A DNA stretch of 64,000 nt from Leptotrichia hongkongensis. Its GTDB lineage: Bacteria > Fusobacteriota > Fusobacteriia > Fusobacteriales > Leptotrichiaceae. A program made the translations under genes and the position numbers. The notes beneath the pieces were generated by a model. It was not told where the DNA came from and made no database searches. It saw only the letters and a program-made list of their open reading frames with translations. The DNA lies in assembly GCF_041538065.1 (NCBI RefSeq), contig NZ_JBGORW010000001.1:1-64000 (forward strand). Direction: 5' to 3'. Each line of letters starts with the position of its first letter. Within the stretch, counting starts at the first letter, position 1. Below are positions 27,288 through 36,470 of this stretch, in pieces.

Positions 27288-27311
27288 AGTTTTGATAGAG
27301 GGTGATGATTG

Positions 27312-27962
27312 GTGAAAGATGGAAAAAAATCAGAGAAAAAAGTGGAAGAGGAAAAATGGTTAAATTGGGCAATTGAATTGCAAAGTCTGGCTCAAGCGGG
27401 ACTTGCGTATGGAAAGGATAAGTTTGATATTGAGCGATTTGAGAGAATTAGAGAGATTTCAGCAGAGATGGTAGCTCATAAGACTGATATTTCGATAGAA
27501 AAAGTAAAAAATCTGTTTTGCAATGAAGTTGGATATCAGACGCCTAAAATTGATACTAGAGCTGCAATTTTTGAAAATAATAAGATTTTACTAATTCAGG
27601 AGAGTAATGGAAAATGGGCATTGCCAGGCGGATGGGCAGATGTTCATCTTTCAGTTAAGGAAAATGTGCTAAAGGAAGTTAAGGAGGAAGCTGGAATTGA
27701 AGCAAGTGCAGAAATGATAGTAGCCTTACTGGATGTAACAAAAAATCAAGGAAAAGCAATTCCTTATGGCATAACAAAAATTTTTGTGTTGTGTGAATAT
27801 GTTAGTGGAAAATTTGAGAAAAATATAGAAACAATTGATAGTCAATATTTTGGAATTGATGAATTGCCAGAGCTTGCAACTAATAAAACTACCGCTGAGC
27901 AGATACAGATGTGTTTTAAAGCTAATGAAAATAGAGATAAATGGAAAGTGATTTTTGATTAG
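27312..27962 (+). CDS. Nudix hydrolase with N-terminal Nudix-associated domain
   Basis: A protein of about 216 aa. Residues 10-65 (LNWAIELQSLAQAGLAYGKD) match the helical domain that precedes Nudix domains in YjhB-type proteins. The Nudix box reads GGWADVHLSVKENVLKEV followed by KEEAG; the usual first Glu is Leu and Arg is Lys, a variation I recall from this subfamily, while the catalytic EExG is intact. Likely substrates are nucleoside diphosphate derivatives such as ADP-ribose. GTG at 27312 follows GGGTGAT at suitable spacing; TTG at 27309 is an alternative. Confidence 0.88.
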   Translation: MKDGKKSEKKVEEEKWLNWAIELQSLAQAGLAYGKDKFDIERFERIREISAEMVAHKTDISIEKVKNLFCNEVGYQTPKIDTRAAIFENNKILLIQESNGKWALPGGWADVHLSVKENVLKEVKEEAGIEASAEMIVALLDVTKNQGKAIPYGITKIFVLCEYVSGKFEKNIETIDSQYFGIDELPELATNKTTAEQIQMCFKANENRDKWKVIFD

Positions 27963-28148
27963 AGATAATTGTGGATGTTAAAAATTAAACGAGAAATTGT
28001 ATAAAAAATTATTTTGTGAATTGAAAAAAATTTTATAAACATAAATATTATATATTTTTTTAAAGTAGAAAATACTATTTTTGTTAGCTTTTTAAAAATA
28101 ATAAATATATACAAAATTCATATTTAAATAAAAAAGAAAGGATAAAAG

Positions 28149-28634
28149 ATGAAAATTAGAAAAGCTACAATTAATGATTTGAAAGAATTGGCGAGAATTG
28201 AGCAGGAATGTTTTCCTGTAGCAGAAGCGGCAACTGAAGAAATTTTTTGTAAGAGACTGGAAGTTTATCCAGATTTTTTTTGGATTTTGGAAAATGAGGC
28301 TGGGGAAATTGTTTCATTTGTAAATGGCATGGCTATAGATAATGAGATTCTTACGGATGAGATATTTGAAAATCCTGATTTACATAATAAAAATGGCGAT
28401 TGGCAAATGATTTTTGGAGTGAATACGCTTCCAGAGTTTAGAAGGAAAGGTTATGCTGAAAGAGTTTTGAGAAGAGTTGTGGAAGATACGAAAAAAGATG
28501 GTAGGAAAGGCATTGTTTTGACTTGTAAAGATAAACTTGTTTCATTTTATGAAAAAATTGGATTCGTGAATGAAGGATTGTCGGACTCAACGCATGGAAA
28601 TGCGATTTGGTATAATATGAGAATAATTTTTTAA
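28149..28634 (+). CDS. GNAT-family N-acetyltransferase
   Basis: A 161 aa acetyl-CoA-dependent transferase. The N-terminus (KIRKATINDLKELARIEQEC) and the acetyl-CoA loop FRRKGYAERVL near residue 98 are typical, as is the end (VSFYEKIGF). The central part resembles the arylalkylamine/serotonin N-acetyltransferase-like subgroup, but the substrate is unknown. AAAGGATAAAAG precedes the ATG. A dispersed repeat copy lies about 175 bp downstream. Confidence 0.88.
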   Translation: MKIRKATINDLKELARIEQECFPVAEAATEEIFCKRLEVYPDFFWILENEAGEIVSFVNGMAIDNEILTDEIFENPDLHNKNGDWQMIFGVNTLPEFRRKGYAERVLRRVVEDTKKDGRKGIVLTCKDKLVSFYEKIGFVNEGLSDSTHGNAIWYNMRIIF

Positions 28635-28809
28635 AAAATTAATATCGCTAAAAATAGTTAATATTAGAATAGGTTACCAAAATTAAAACACAGAAGAATG
28701 AAAGTATACTTCTAATATATTGGAAACATTCACTATTTTTATAAATATTATCAAAAAGTTACAGGTTTTCCACAAGTAGAAAATATATTCTTTTTTATAA
28801 CATAGATTA

Positions 28810-28914
28810 TATAGTAAAACTTATTTAAAACTAAACTCAAAAGCTATGACTATTTTACTCAAACCATAAATTTATATAATTTTAGCAGTTTAATTTAAAA
28901 TAGGTTTGAGTGTA
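28810..28914 (-). repeat. 105-bp dispersed element, copy 4
   Basis: Reverse orientation, from TATAGTAAAACTTATTT to GGTTTGAGTGTA, with the intact core GCTATGACTATTTTACTC. It lies between the convergent GNAT and hpf genes. The remaining sequence of the 404-bp gap (28635-28809) is AT-rich with nothing recognised. Confidence 0.8.
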
Positions 28915-28944
28915 TGATGTATTATGATAAATTCAAAAATATAT

Positions 28945-28992
28945 AAAAAAGACTAATCTAAAACTTCTAAAGTTCTAAAATAGTCTTTTTTT
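28945..28992. terminator. Bidirectional terminator next to hpf
   Basis: AAAAAAGACTA (28945-28955) pairs with TAGTCTTTTTT (28981-28991). A- and T-runs on both sides allow termination in both directions, mainly for hpf on minus. Confidence 0.75.
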
Positions 28993-29038
28993 ATATATCA
29001 CACTTTTTTACTTTTAAAATATTTTTTAAAAATTATAA

Positions 29039-29359
29039 TTAATGCGAACCTTTTTTATTATAATCTTTTTGTTTTTCTTTATATTTTCTGACTTGTCTTT
29101 CTAGTCTGTCAGCTAAGTCATCAATTGCTGCATACAGATCTTTGTTTTCAGCTTCTATTTTTATCTTTGTACCGCTTGCATAAACTAATCCGTCAGCTTT
29201 ATGAATTGGCCCTTCAGATTTTGTGTCTTCGACTGTCAGAACAACATCGACTTCTGTGATAGCTTCCGAATACTTAGAAATTCTGCTTATTTTTTCTTCA
29301 GTATAAGTTTTAATTGCATCTGTAATTTTAAGTTGTTTTCCGCTAATAATGATTTTCAT
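29039..29359 (-). CDS. hpf: Ribosome hibernation promoting factor (short form)
   Basis: A 106 aa protein with the HPF/YfiA fold pattern (IISGKQLKITDAIKTYTEEKI, then KIEAENKDLYAAIDDLADRL). HPF binds in the 30S decoding channel and promotes inactive 100S ribosomes in stationary phase. At this length it lacks the C-terminal dimerisation domain of long HPF, so it is the short type unless another gene supplies it. AAAGGATG precedes the ATG on minus, and a terminator follows. Confidence 0.93.
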   Translation of the reverse strand: MKIIISGKQLKITDAIKTYTEEKISRISKYSEAITEVDVVLTVEDTKSEGPIHKADGLVYASGTKIKIEAENKDLYAAIDDLADRLERQVRKYKEKQKDYNKKGSH

Positions 29360-29517
29360 AAATCATCACATCCTTTCATCTATGTCAATAATATTGTACC
29401 TTGAAAAAATTAAATGTCAATAGATAAAATAAAATAATTAAAATTATTTGTTGAAATCTTAAAAAGAATGTTATAAAATTTTATTAATCTAAAAGTTAAA
29501 AAATATAAGGTGAAAAA

Positions 29518-30210
29518 ATGAAAAAAAATAATATACATAATATGAAAGAATTTTTTGAACAGGATACAGTTTCGCTTGCAAAAAATTTACTTGGAAAATT
29601 AATACTCGTAAAAAAAAATAATGAATTATTAGGAGGATATATTGTAGAAACGGAAGCTTATTTGGGAGTAGTAGATAGGGCTTGTCACGGATTTGAAGGA
29701 AAATTGACTCCAAAGGTTGAGGCCTTGTTTGGGAAAGCGGGAACAGTTTATATTTATACTATGCATACACATAAAATGCTTAATATTGTAAGTTGTGAAG
29801 AAGGAAATCCACAGGCAGTATTAATTAGAGGAATTGAGCCTGTGATAAATGTTGAAAGAATGATTGAAAATAGAGGAAAAGAGGGAATTTTAATTAGCAA
29901 TGGACCTGGAAAATTGACAAAGGCGATGGGAATCGGAGATGTGTTCAACAAAAGTAAGATTTGTGAAATCACGAAAAAATTTCAGAAAGTATCAAAAAAA
30001 TCAATTTATGATATTGAAAATATGGAAGAAAATATACTTTATATTGATTTTGAGAACAGTAAAATACCTAAAAATATCGAGAGTTCAGCAAGAATAGGTA
30101 TTCCAAATAAAGGAATCTGGACAGAAAAGGAATTACGATATTTTGTTACAGGGAATAAATATGTTTCAGGAATGAAAAAATCTGAGTTTAAAGATGAGTG
30201 CTGGAAATAA
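29518..30210 (+). CDS. 3-methyladenine DNA glycosylase (AAG/MPG family)
   Basis: A base-excision repair enzyme removing alkylated purines. Family features include FFEQDTVSLAKNLLGKLI at the start, the catalytic GGYIVETEAYLG region near residue 45 with its Glu, ACHGFEGKLTPK near 62, YIYTMHTHKMLNIV near 80 and SNGPGKLTKAMGI near 128. At 230 aa it is longer than the usual 190-200, with extra residues at the C-terminus. AAGGTG precedes the ATG. Confidence 0.93.
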   Translation: MKKNNIHNMKEFFEQDTVSLAKNLLGKLILVKKNNELLGGYIVETEAYLGVVDRACHGFEGKLTPKVEALFGKAGTVYIYTMHTHKMLNIVSCEEGNPQAVLIRGIEPVINVERMIENRGKEGILISNGPGKLTKAMGIGDVFNKSKICEITKKFQKVSKKSIYDIENMEENILYIDFENSKIPKNIESSARIGIPNKGIWTEKELRYFVTGNKYVSGMKKSEFKDECWK

Positions 30211-30341
30211 TTTTTTAGGTATTGAAAAAATAGTAAAATTTTGTTATACTTTTATTAAGTGGAAGATTTTATGAAAAATATCAAAATTTTAAGTGAAGTA
30301 TTTATTATTGTTTGTAAAGTTAAATTTGTTGTGGAGGAAAG

Positions 30342-30473
30342 ATGAAAAAAAATTTTTTTGTCAGAAGAGCAATCAAGATATTTTTTACAGGACAAATTGT
30401 AAAATTGTCTGCTTTGTTATGTATAAAATGTAAAAAAATTAAATATATAAATTTGTGTCAGAAATCTAGGTGA
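30342..30473 (+). CDS. Possible 43-aa basic peptide
   Basis: An ORF starting at an ATG just after GGAGGAAAG encodes a basic peptide (MKKNFFVRRAIKIFFTGQIV) with a hydrophobic middle and three cysteines. The strong ribosome binding site is the main support. It could be a leader peptide, a remnant or chance. It lies in a 697-bp gap (30211-30907) between the glycosylase and purL that otherwise holds the hairpin and inverted repeat listed next. Confidence 0.25.
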   Translation: MKKNFFVRRAIKIFFTGQIVKLSALLCIKCKKIKYINLCQKSR

Positions 30474-30562
30474 ATTTTGTTTACTTAGATTTTTTTATTT
30501 TTTATATTATTTTGATTAATAACAGTTATTTTAATTTATTATTTATAACAATCTTTTTTTAT

Positions 30563-30590
30563 GCAGAGGTATCATACGCCATACCTCTGC
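30563..30590. repeat. Perfect GC-rich hairpin upstream of purL
   Basis: GCAGAGGTAT (30563-30572) and ATACCTCTGC (30581-30590) pair perfectly around an 8-nt loop. The stem is much more GC-rich than the surroundings. There is no T-run on the downstream side of either strand (the T-run precedes it on plus), so it does not look like a simple terminator. Confidence 0.6.
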
Positions 30591-30603
30591 ACTCCCGCTT
30601 TAC

Positions 30604-30734
30604 GCAAAACTTTCTTATAAAAGAAAAAGAAAACTCGCTTTTGAGAATAAATTATTTTAATACCCAAAAATAGATTTTTTTAAAAATGTTTTGTAAAAGC
30701 TCAAACAGTTCTTTTTCTTTTAACGAAATTTTGC
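30604..30734. repeat. Long inverted repeat upstream of purL
   Basis: The left arm (30604-30634, GCAAAAcTTTCtTAtAAAAG continuing AAAAAGAA) matches the reverse complement of the right arm (30708-30734, GCAAAAtTTTCgTTAAAAG continuing AAAAAGAAC). Arms are about 27 bp with three or four mismatches around a 75-bp middle. This could be a mobile-element remnant or a large RNA hairpin in the purL leader. Confidence 0.5.
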
Positions 30735-30907
30735 TTGGTATTTATTTTACTCAAATAAACTATTATGATTAAATATTAAAAAATATTTAGAAAAGTTTAA
30801 TCTTGAAGGGCAATGGTAACTGTTTAGCTTTATTTAATAAAAAACAATAAAGGTCTTAAATTAGTTAATATAAATAAAAAAATATAGCAGAAAGAAGGAG
30901 AGAAAAA

Positions 30908-33900
30908 ATGAATTATAGAATCTTTGTGGAAAAAAAAGAAGATTTTAGAGTGGAAGCACAGAATTTGTTTAGTGACTTGAAGGAGAACATCGGGATAGAT
31001 GGACTTGTTGATGTAAGAGTCTTGAATATTTATGATGTATTTAACTTGGGTGAAAATGATTTGGAAAAATTGGAAAAAACTGTATTTTCGGAAATAAACG
31101 TTGACAATGTTTTTAGGTCATTTGACGAAGTGTTTAAGGAAAAAGATTCAGAAAATGTGTATTTTTCAGTGGAGTTTTTGCCGGGCCAATATGATCAGAG
31201 AGCGGATTCTGCAATTCAATGTATAAATTTATTGATTGACAAAGATAATAATATTAACGTAAAAAGCGGAAAATTGATAATTTTATACGGAAAAATTTCT
31301 CCTGATGAACTTGCGAGAATAAAAAAATATTATATAAATGAGGTTGAGGCAAGAGAAAAAGATTTAAATGTTCTAAGTGAAAATGTCGAAACTGAAAATA
31401 CGGATGATGTTATTGTTTATGAAGGATTTACTGAAAAAACAAAAGAGGAAATCGAAAGTCTTAAAAATGAATTGGAACTGGCGATGACTGTGAATGACTT
31501 GCTATTTATTCAGGAATATTTTAAAAACGAGGAAAAAAGAAATCCTACGGAAACTGAAATTCGTGTTCTTGATACTTACTGGAGCGATCATTGCCGACAC
31601 ACAACTTTTGAAACAATTATTGATGATATAAAAGTTGAAAATGAAACTTATAAAAATATTATTGAAAAGGCTATTAATGAGTATTTGGAAAGCAGGGAGT
31701 ACGTTCATGCTGACAGAATTTCTAAAAAGCCTATGACTCTTATGGATCTTGCTACAATTTTTGGAAAAGATCAGAGAAAAAATGGGAACTTGCCAGATTT
31801 GGAAGTTTCGGATGAGATAAATGCGTGTTCGATTTATATTGATGTGCCAATTGAAAGAATTGATGAAAATGGGAAAAAGAATACAGTTACTGAAAAATGG
31901 ATTTTGCAGTTTAAGAATGAAACTCATAACCATCCAACAGAAATTGAGCCGTTTGGAGGGGCTTCTACTTGTATTGGTGGAGCAATCCGTGATCCATTAT
32001 CTGGAAGAACTTATGTTTATCAGGCTGTGAGAATTAGCGGTTCTGCTGATCCGACTGAAAAAATTGAGGATACAATGGCTGGGAAATTGCCACAAAAGGT
32101 TATTACGCAAGTAGCTTCACACGGATTTTCTTCTTACGGAAATCAGATTGGACTTGCGACAACTCACGTGAATGAAATTTACGATGAAGGATATAAGGCT
32201 AAAAGGATGGAACTGGGGCTAGTTGTGGGAGCGGCACCTGCTGAAAATATTATTCGTGAAAAGCCTGAAAATGGGGATATTGTAATTTTACTTGGAGGAA
32301 GAACTGGAAGAGACGGAATTGGAGGAGCAACTGGATCGTCTAAGGAGCATACAACAGAATCTTCAGAAAAATCAAGCGCTGAAGTGCAAAAAGGAAATGC
32401 AATTGTTGAAAGAAAAATTCAAAGACTTTTCAGAAACAGAAATGTTACAAAATTAATTAAGAAATGTAATGACTTTGGAGCTGGAGGAGTTTCAGTTGCA
32501 ATCGGGGAACTGGCTGACGGGCTTGAAATTGACTTGAATAAGGTAAGAGTGAAATATATTGGGCTAAATGGTACGGAACTTGCTATTTCAGAATCGCAGG
32601 AGAGAATGGCAGTTGTTATTGAAAAACAAAACTTGGATAAATTTATAGAATTTGCAAATGAGGAAAATCTGGAAGCGTATCAAGTGGCTGAAATTAACGA
32701 TTCAAATAGGCTTGTTATGAAATACAATGGAAAAGCGATTGTAGATATTTCAAGAGATTTCCTAAATACAAACGGAGCTGCTTCAAATATCAATATCACA
32801 ATTGAAAATACACCAAGATTGAATTTAAACAGGGAAATTGAAGGAAATGACTTTAGAAACAAATTTGTAAATAACTTGAAAGATTTGAATGTAGCTTCAC
32901 AAAGAGGATTAGTTGAAACTTTTGACGCAACAATCGGGGCAACTACTGTATTAATGCCATTTGGTGGGAAATATCAGTTGACGCCTGCGGAAGTTTCGGT
33001 ACAGAAAGTGTCTGTAATTAATGCGGAAACAGATGTCTCTTCAATGGTTGGGTATGGATATAATCCTTATGTTGCAAAACAAAGTACATTCCATGGCGGT
33101 GCTTACGCTGTAATTGAGTCAATGGCAAAAGTTGTCGCTGGTGGAGGAAACTACAAAAACATCAGATTTACATTCCAGGAATATTTTGAAAGACTGGGGC
33201 AGGATTCTAAAAAATGGGGTAAACCATTATCAGCATTATTAGGAGCATTGCACATTCAAAAAGCCTTTGGATTGCCGTCAATTGGTGGAAAGGACTCAAT
33301 GAGCGGAACATTTAACGAAATTTCTGTACCGCCAACATTGGTATCGTTTGCAGTAAGCGTTACAGATGCCGAAAATGTGATTTCTAGCGAATTTAAAAAG
33401 GCTGGAAACAATGTGTACTTAATTACAACGCCAAATGATGAAAATGACTTGCCAAAACTTGATGAATTAAAGGCAAACTTTGATTTTATAACTGAAAATA
33501 TAAGAAATAAAAAAATTGTATCTGCTATGGCTGTGAAAAATGGTGGAATTGCAGAAAGCATTGCAAAAATGGCATTTGGAAATGAACTGGGTGTGGATGT
33601 TTTGGCACAAATTGATGAAAATGACTGGTTTAAAGTAAATTACGGAGCATTTATTGTGGAAACTGCTGAAAATATTGAGTATAAAAATGCGATGTTGCTT
33701 GGAAAAGTTACTGATGAAGCCAAAATTGCTGTAAATGGAATAACTTTTGAATTGGATGAGTTAATCGGAAATTGGGAAAACAAACTTGAAAAAATCTTCC
33801 CAACAAAAAAAGAAGTGGCAAAAGAGCATGAAATTGCACATTGTGAAGGCTTAAAATATGAAAAACTTGCTAAAATTGAGCATGAAAATATAATTAGTAA

Positions 33901-34714
33901 TATCTCAAACACTTATGCAAAACCTAGAGTGTTTATACCAGTATTTCCAGGAACAAATTCAGAATATGATCTAGAAAGAGCATTTAACCGTGAAGGAGGA
34001 ATTTCTAAAATAGGAGTGTTTAACAACTTGTCTCATAGAAATATTTTAAATTCAATTGATAATTTTGTTAAAGAAATTAATAATTCACAGATTTTAATGC
34101 TGCCAGGAGGATTTAGTGCAGGAGATGAGCCAGATGGTTCTGCTAAATTTATGGTTGCTGTCCTAAAAAATAAAAAAGTAAAAGAAGCTGTGGAAAATTT
34201 ACTAAAGAGAGATGGACTAATCTTAGGAATTTGTAACGGTTTCCAAGCACTTATAAAATCAGGATTACTTCCTTACGGGGAAATTCGTGAATTGAACGAA
34301 ACTTCACCAACTTTAACCTTTAACGCAATTGATAAACATATGTCAAAAATCGTGCAGACAAAAATTATAACAAATAACTCTCCGTGGCTTTCTGATATGG
34401 AAGAGGGAGATATTCACTCTGTTCCGATTTCTCACGGCGAAGGAAGAATAATTATTACAGAGGAAGAATACAAAAAATTATTCAAAAATAATCAAATTGC
34501 AACAAAATATGTAGGTTTAGATGGAAATTCAACTATGGATTCTCAATTTAACCCAAACGGTTCATATTATGCAATTGAAGGAATGCTTGCTCATAATGGT
34601 AGAATTTTTGGGAAAATGGGACATTCTGAAAGAAAAGGAAAGAATGTTTATAAAAATATTTACGGAAATAAAGAGCAGAATATTTTTAGAAATGGAATAA
34701 AATTTTTTAAATAA
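30908..34714 (+). CDS. purL: Phosphoribosylformylglycinamidine synthase, single-chain
   Basis: Converts FGAR to FGAM with glutamine and ATP, the fourth step of purine synthesis. The 1268 aa protein is the large single-chain type, which fuses the PurS-like, PurL and PurQ functions that many Gram-positives keep separate. The linker/active region includes LDTYWSDHCRHTTFET near residue 220 and FKNETHNHPTEIEPFGGA near 340. The C-terminal glutaminase has Cys1109 in GICNGFQ, with His1239 and Glu1241 in GHSERKG. AGAAGGAGAG precedes the ATG. It is the first gene of the purine operon. Confidence 0.97.
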   Translation: MNYRIFVEKKEDFRVEAQNLFSDLKENIGIDGLVDVRVLNIYDVFNLGENDLEKLEKTVFSEINVDNVFRSFDEVFKEKDSENVYFSVEFLPGQYDQRADSAIQCINLLIDKDNNINVKSGKLIILYGKISPDELARIKKYYINEVEAREKDLNVLSENVETENTDDVIVYEGFTEKTKEEIESLKNELELAMTVNDLLFIQEYFKNEEKRNPTETEIRVLDTYWSDHCRHTTFETIIDDIKVENETYKNIIEKAINEYLESREYVHADRISKKPMTLMDLATIFGKDQRKNGNLPDLEVSDEINACSIYIDVPIERIDENGKKNTVTEKWILQFKNETHNHPTEIEPFGGASTCIGGAIRDPLSGRTYVYQAVRISGSADPTEKIEDTMAGKLPQKVITQVASHGFSSYGNQIGLATTHVNEIYDEGYKAKRMELGLVVGAAPAENIIREKPENGDIVILLGGRTGRDGIGGATGSSKEHTTESSEKSSAEVQKGNAIVERKIQRLFRNRNVTKLIKKCNDFGAGGVSVAIGELADGLEIDLNKVRVKYIGLNGTELAISESQERMAVVIEKQNLDKFIEFANEENLEAYQVAEINDSNRLVMKYNGKAIVDISRDFLNTNGAASNINITIENTPRLNLNREIEGNDFRNKFVNNLKDLNVASQRGLVETFDATIGATTVLMPFGGKYQLTPAEVSVQKVSVINAETDVSSMVGYGYNPYVAKQSTFHGGAYAVIESMAKVVAGGGNYKNIRFTFQEYFERLGQDSKKWGKPLSALLGALHIQKAFGLPSIGGKDSMSGTFNEISVPPTLVSFAVSVTDAENVISSEFKKAGNNVYLITTPNDENDLPKLDELKANFDFITENIRNKKIVSAMAVKNGGIAESIAKMAFGNELGVDVLAQIDENDWFKVNYGAFIVETAENIEYKNAMLLGKVTDEAKIAVNGITFELDELIGNWENKLEKIFPTKKEVAKEHEIAHCEGLKYEKLAKIEHENIISNISNTYAKPRVFIPVFPGTNSEYDLERAFNREGGISKIGVFNNLSHRNILNSIDNFVKEINNSQILMLPGGFSAGDEPDGSAKFMVAVLKNKKVKEAVENLLKRDGLILGICNGFQALIKSGLLPYGEIRELNETSPTLTFNAIDKHMSKIVQTKIITNNSPWLSDMEEGDIHSVPISHGEGRIIITEEEYKKLFKNNQIATKYVGLDGNSTMDSQFNPNGSYYAIEGMLAHNGRIFGKMGHSERKGKNVYKNIYGNKEQNIFRNGIKFFK

Positions 34715-34773
34715 ATAATATCTTTTTTCTTATAAATAATAAATTTTTAATCGAGAGGAATTTTTATAAAATT

Positions 34774-35847
34774 ATGAATAAAAAACGATTATTCTTAGTG
34801 ATTATAACTTTTCTATTCATTATAAACTGTCATTCAAATCAGGAAGATGGAATAACGATAGAAAAAATATTACATTTTCCAGAAAAAACTGAAAATAAGA
34901 AGACAAACTATTATGATAAAGAATACTTAAAGGAACAAGATATAAGAAACAAGAAAGGTGAGTATAGCCTGATTTTATCAGGTTATGCTTATTCACCAGA
35001 TAAAGATGCCTATTATAATGTTTACAGGTCGAGCTTCCTAGATGAAAAAGGTAATTTTATAAAAGGAACACCTAAGAATATTGAGGATTTTCTTGTATAT
35101 GAAAAAGTAATGGATGTTGGATTAGAAACTTTTTATAAAGAGATTGATAATCTTGAAAAAGTAGAAAAAAAAGAGCCTAAATTAGCAGAACTTGATAAGT
35201 ATGTACAGGATTGGATAAATGTTCTAAGAGAAGAAAGGACAAAAATAAAAGAAATTAGAAGTTATTATGAAACTGGAGAATATAAAAAAGATGATTATTC
35301 AAAAGGCAAAGTTTTGAATGATGAATATTTAAAAATTTTATATAAAAGAAAACAAATATTTAGAACATTTAATAAGAAAGTGAAAGAAGAAGACTACGAA
35401 GAAGAAAAAACAATAATATCAAATTCCATATCTGATGATAATTTATACATGAATTTAAGAAAATTAAATTTATTAATGGGAATTTTTGATGACAGATTAT
35501 ATGACTGGAATGAGATTTCTATTGGAAAAAATGAGAAATTTAATGTTGATATAAAGAATCAGAAGAGATATAGGGCAGAATTAGAGTTAATTTTAGCAGA
35601 AGTAGAAAAACAATTGAAAAAAACAAAAGAATTAACAACGGATTCTAAAATACATTCAATGCATTTAAAAAAAGATATGTATATAAAAATACTTGAGCAA
35701 GGGGATAAGGGTGTGGAATTATCTAAAAAAATATTGGATAAAATAGATAATAAAAATTATGATAATTTGAATGCACTTGCAGTTGACAATGTTGTAAACA
35801 CGCTTGAAATGTATATAAATATACGGCAAAATCTAATAGTAAAATAA
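34774..35847 (+). CDS. YiiG-like (DUF3829-type) lipoprotein inside the purine operon
   Basis: A 357 aa protein with a lipoprotein signal (LFLVIITFLFIINC, lipid on Cys near residue 20). The rest is charged and mainly helical. The segment SYYETGEYKKDDYSKGKVLND resembles the equivalent motif of the lipoprotein at 4790-5779, so I place both in the same family. It sits between purL and purE, 59 bp and 23 bp from them, and must be co-transcribed, although an envelope lipoprotein has no obvious role in purine synthesis. Confidence 0.75.
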   Translation: MNKKRLFLVIITFLFIINCHSNQEDGITIEKILHFPEKTENKKTNYYDKEYLKEQDIRNKKGEYSLILSGYAYSPDKDAYYNVYRSSFLDEKGNFIKGTPKNIEDFLVYEKVMDVGLETFYKEIDNLEKVEKKEPKLAELDKYVQDWINVLREERTKIKEIRSYYETGEYKKDDYSKGKVLNDEYLKILYKRKQIFRTFNKKVKEEDYEEEKTIISNSISDDNLYMNLRKLNLLMGIFDDRLYDWNEISIGKNEKFNVDIKNQKRYRAELELILAEVEKQLKKTKELTTDSKIHSMHLKKDMYIKILEQGDKGVELSKKILDKIDNKNYDNLNALAVDNVVNTLEMYINIRQNLIVK

Positions 35848-35870
35848 TAAACTTAGAAGGAGGAATTATA

Positions 35871-36350
35871 ATGAAAGTAGCAATATTTTTTGGAAGTCAG
35901 TCGGATACTGAAAAAATGAGAGGTGCAGCAAATTGTCTGAAGGAATTTGGGATTGGGTACGAGGCTTATGTACTGTCAGCTCACAGGGTTCCTGAAAAAT
36001 TGGAGGAAGTTCTTGCAGATGTGGAAAAGAAAGGGGCTGAAGTGATTATCGCTGGAGCTGGGCTTGCGGCACATTTACCAGGAGTTATTGCTTCAAAGAC
36101 AATTCTTCCAGTTGTAGGCGTACCTTTAAATGGAGCGATTGGAGGGCTTGATGCACTTTATTCAATTGTACAGATGCCAAAGTCTATTCCTGTGGCAACA
36201 GTTGGAATTGATAATTCATATAATGCAGGAATGCTGGCTGTGCAGATTTTAGCGGTGAAATATCCTGAAATTAAGGAAAAACTGATTAATTTCAGAAAAG
36301 AAATGAAGGCTAAGTTTATTGCGGATAATGAGAAAAAAATTGAATTATAA
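35871..36350 (+). CDS. purE: N5-carboxyaminoimidazole ribonucleotide mutase
   Basis: Rearranges N5-CAIR to CAIR in purine synthesis. The 159 aa protein has the class I PurE pattern FFGSQSDTEKM near residue 8, LSAHRVPEKL near 40 and GAGLAAHLPGVIAS near 65. AGGAGGAATTATA precedes the ATG, and the gene follows the lipoprotein gene by 23 bp. A separate purK, needed for the bacterial two-step route, is not in the window. Confidence 0.96.
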   Translation: MKVAIFFGSQSDTEKMRGAANCLKEFGIGYEAYVLSAHRVPEKLEEVLADVEKKGAEVIIAGAGLAAHLPGVIASKTILPVVGVPLNGAIGGLDALYSIVQMPKSIPVATVGIDNSYNAGMLAVQILAVKYPEIKEKLINFRKEMKAKFIADNEKKIEL

Positions 36351-36470
36351 ATTTGGTTAAATTAATGAATGTTGAGTTAGTTGAATAAAAATTAGTATTT
36401 AAAAAATTTATAAAGATTAGAGAAAAAATAGAAAATATATTAAAAAGTGGAAATTAGGAGGAAATAAAAA

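Noticed and set aside
28760..28780. A TTTTCCACA sequence similar to a DnaA box.
   Set aside because: It is a single imperfect match in AT-rich DNA, without a cluster, dnaA or dnaN nearby.
30470..30673. A 67-codon open frame across the GC-rich hairpin upstream of purL.
   Set aside because: It starts at a non-ATG codon without a ribosome site and its composition follows the repeat structure, so I treat it as non-coding.
30211..30907. A purine, tetrahydrofolate or glycine riboswitch in the purL leader.
   Set aside because: I looked for the conserved loops of these classes and did not find them. The hairpins present do not match their layout.
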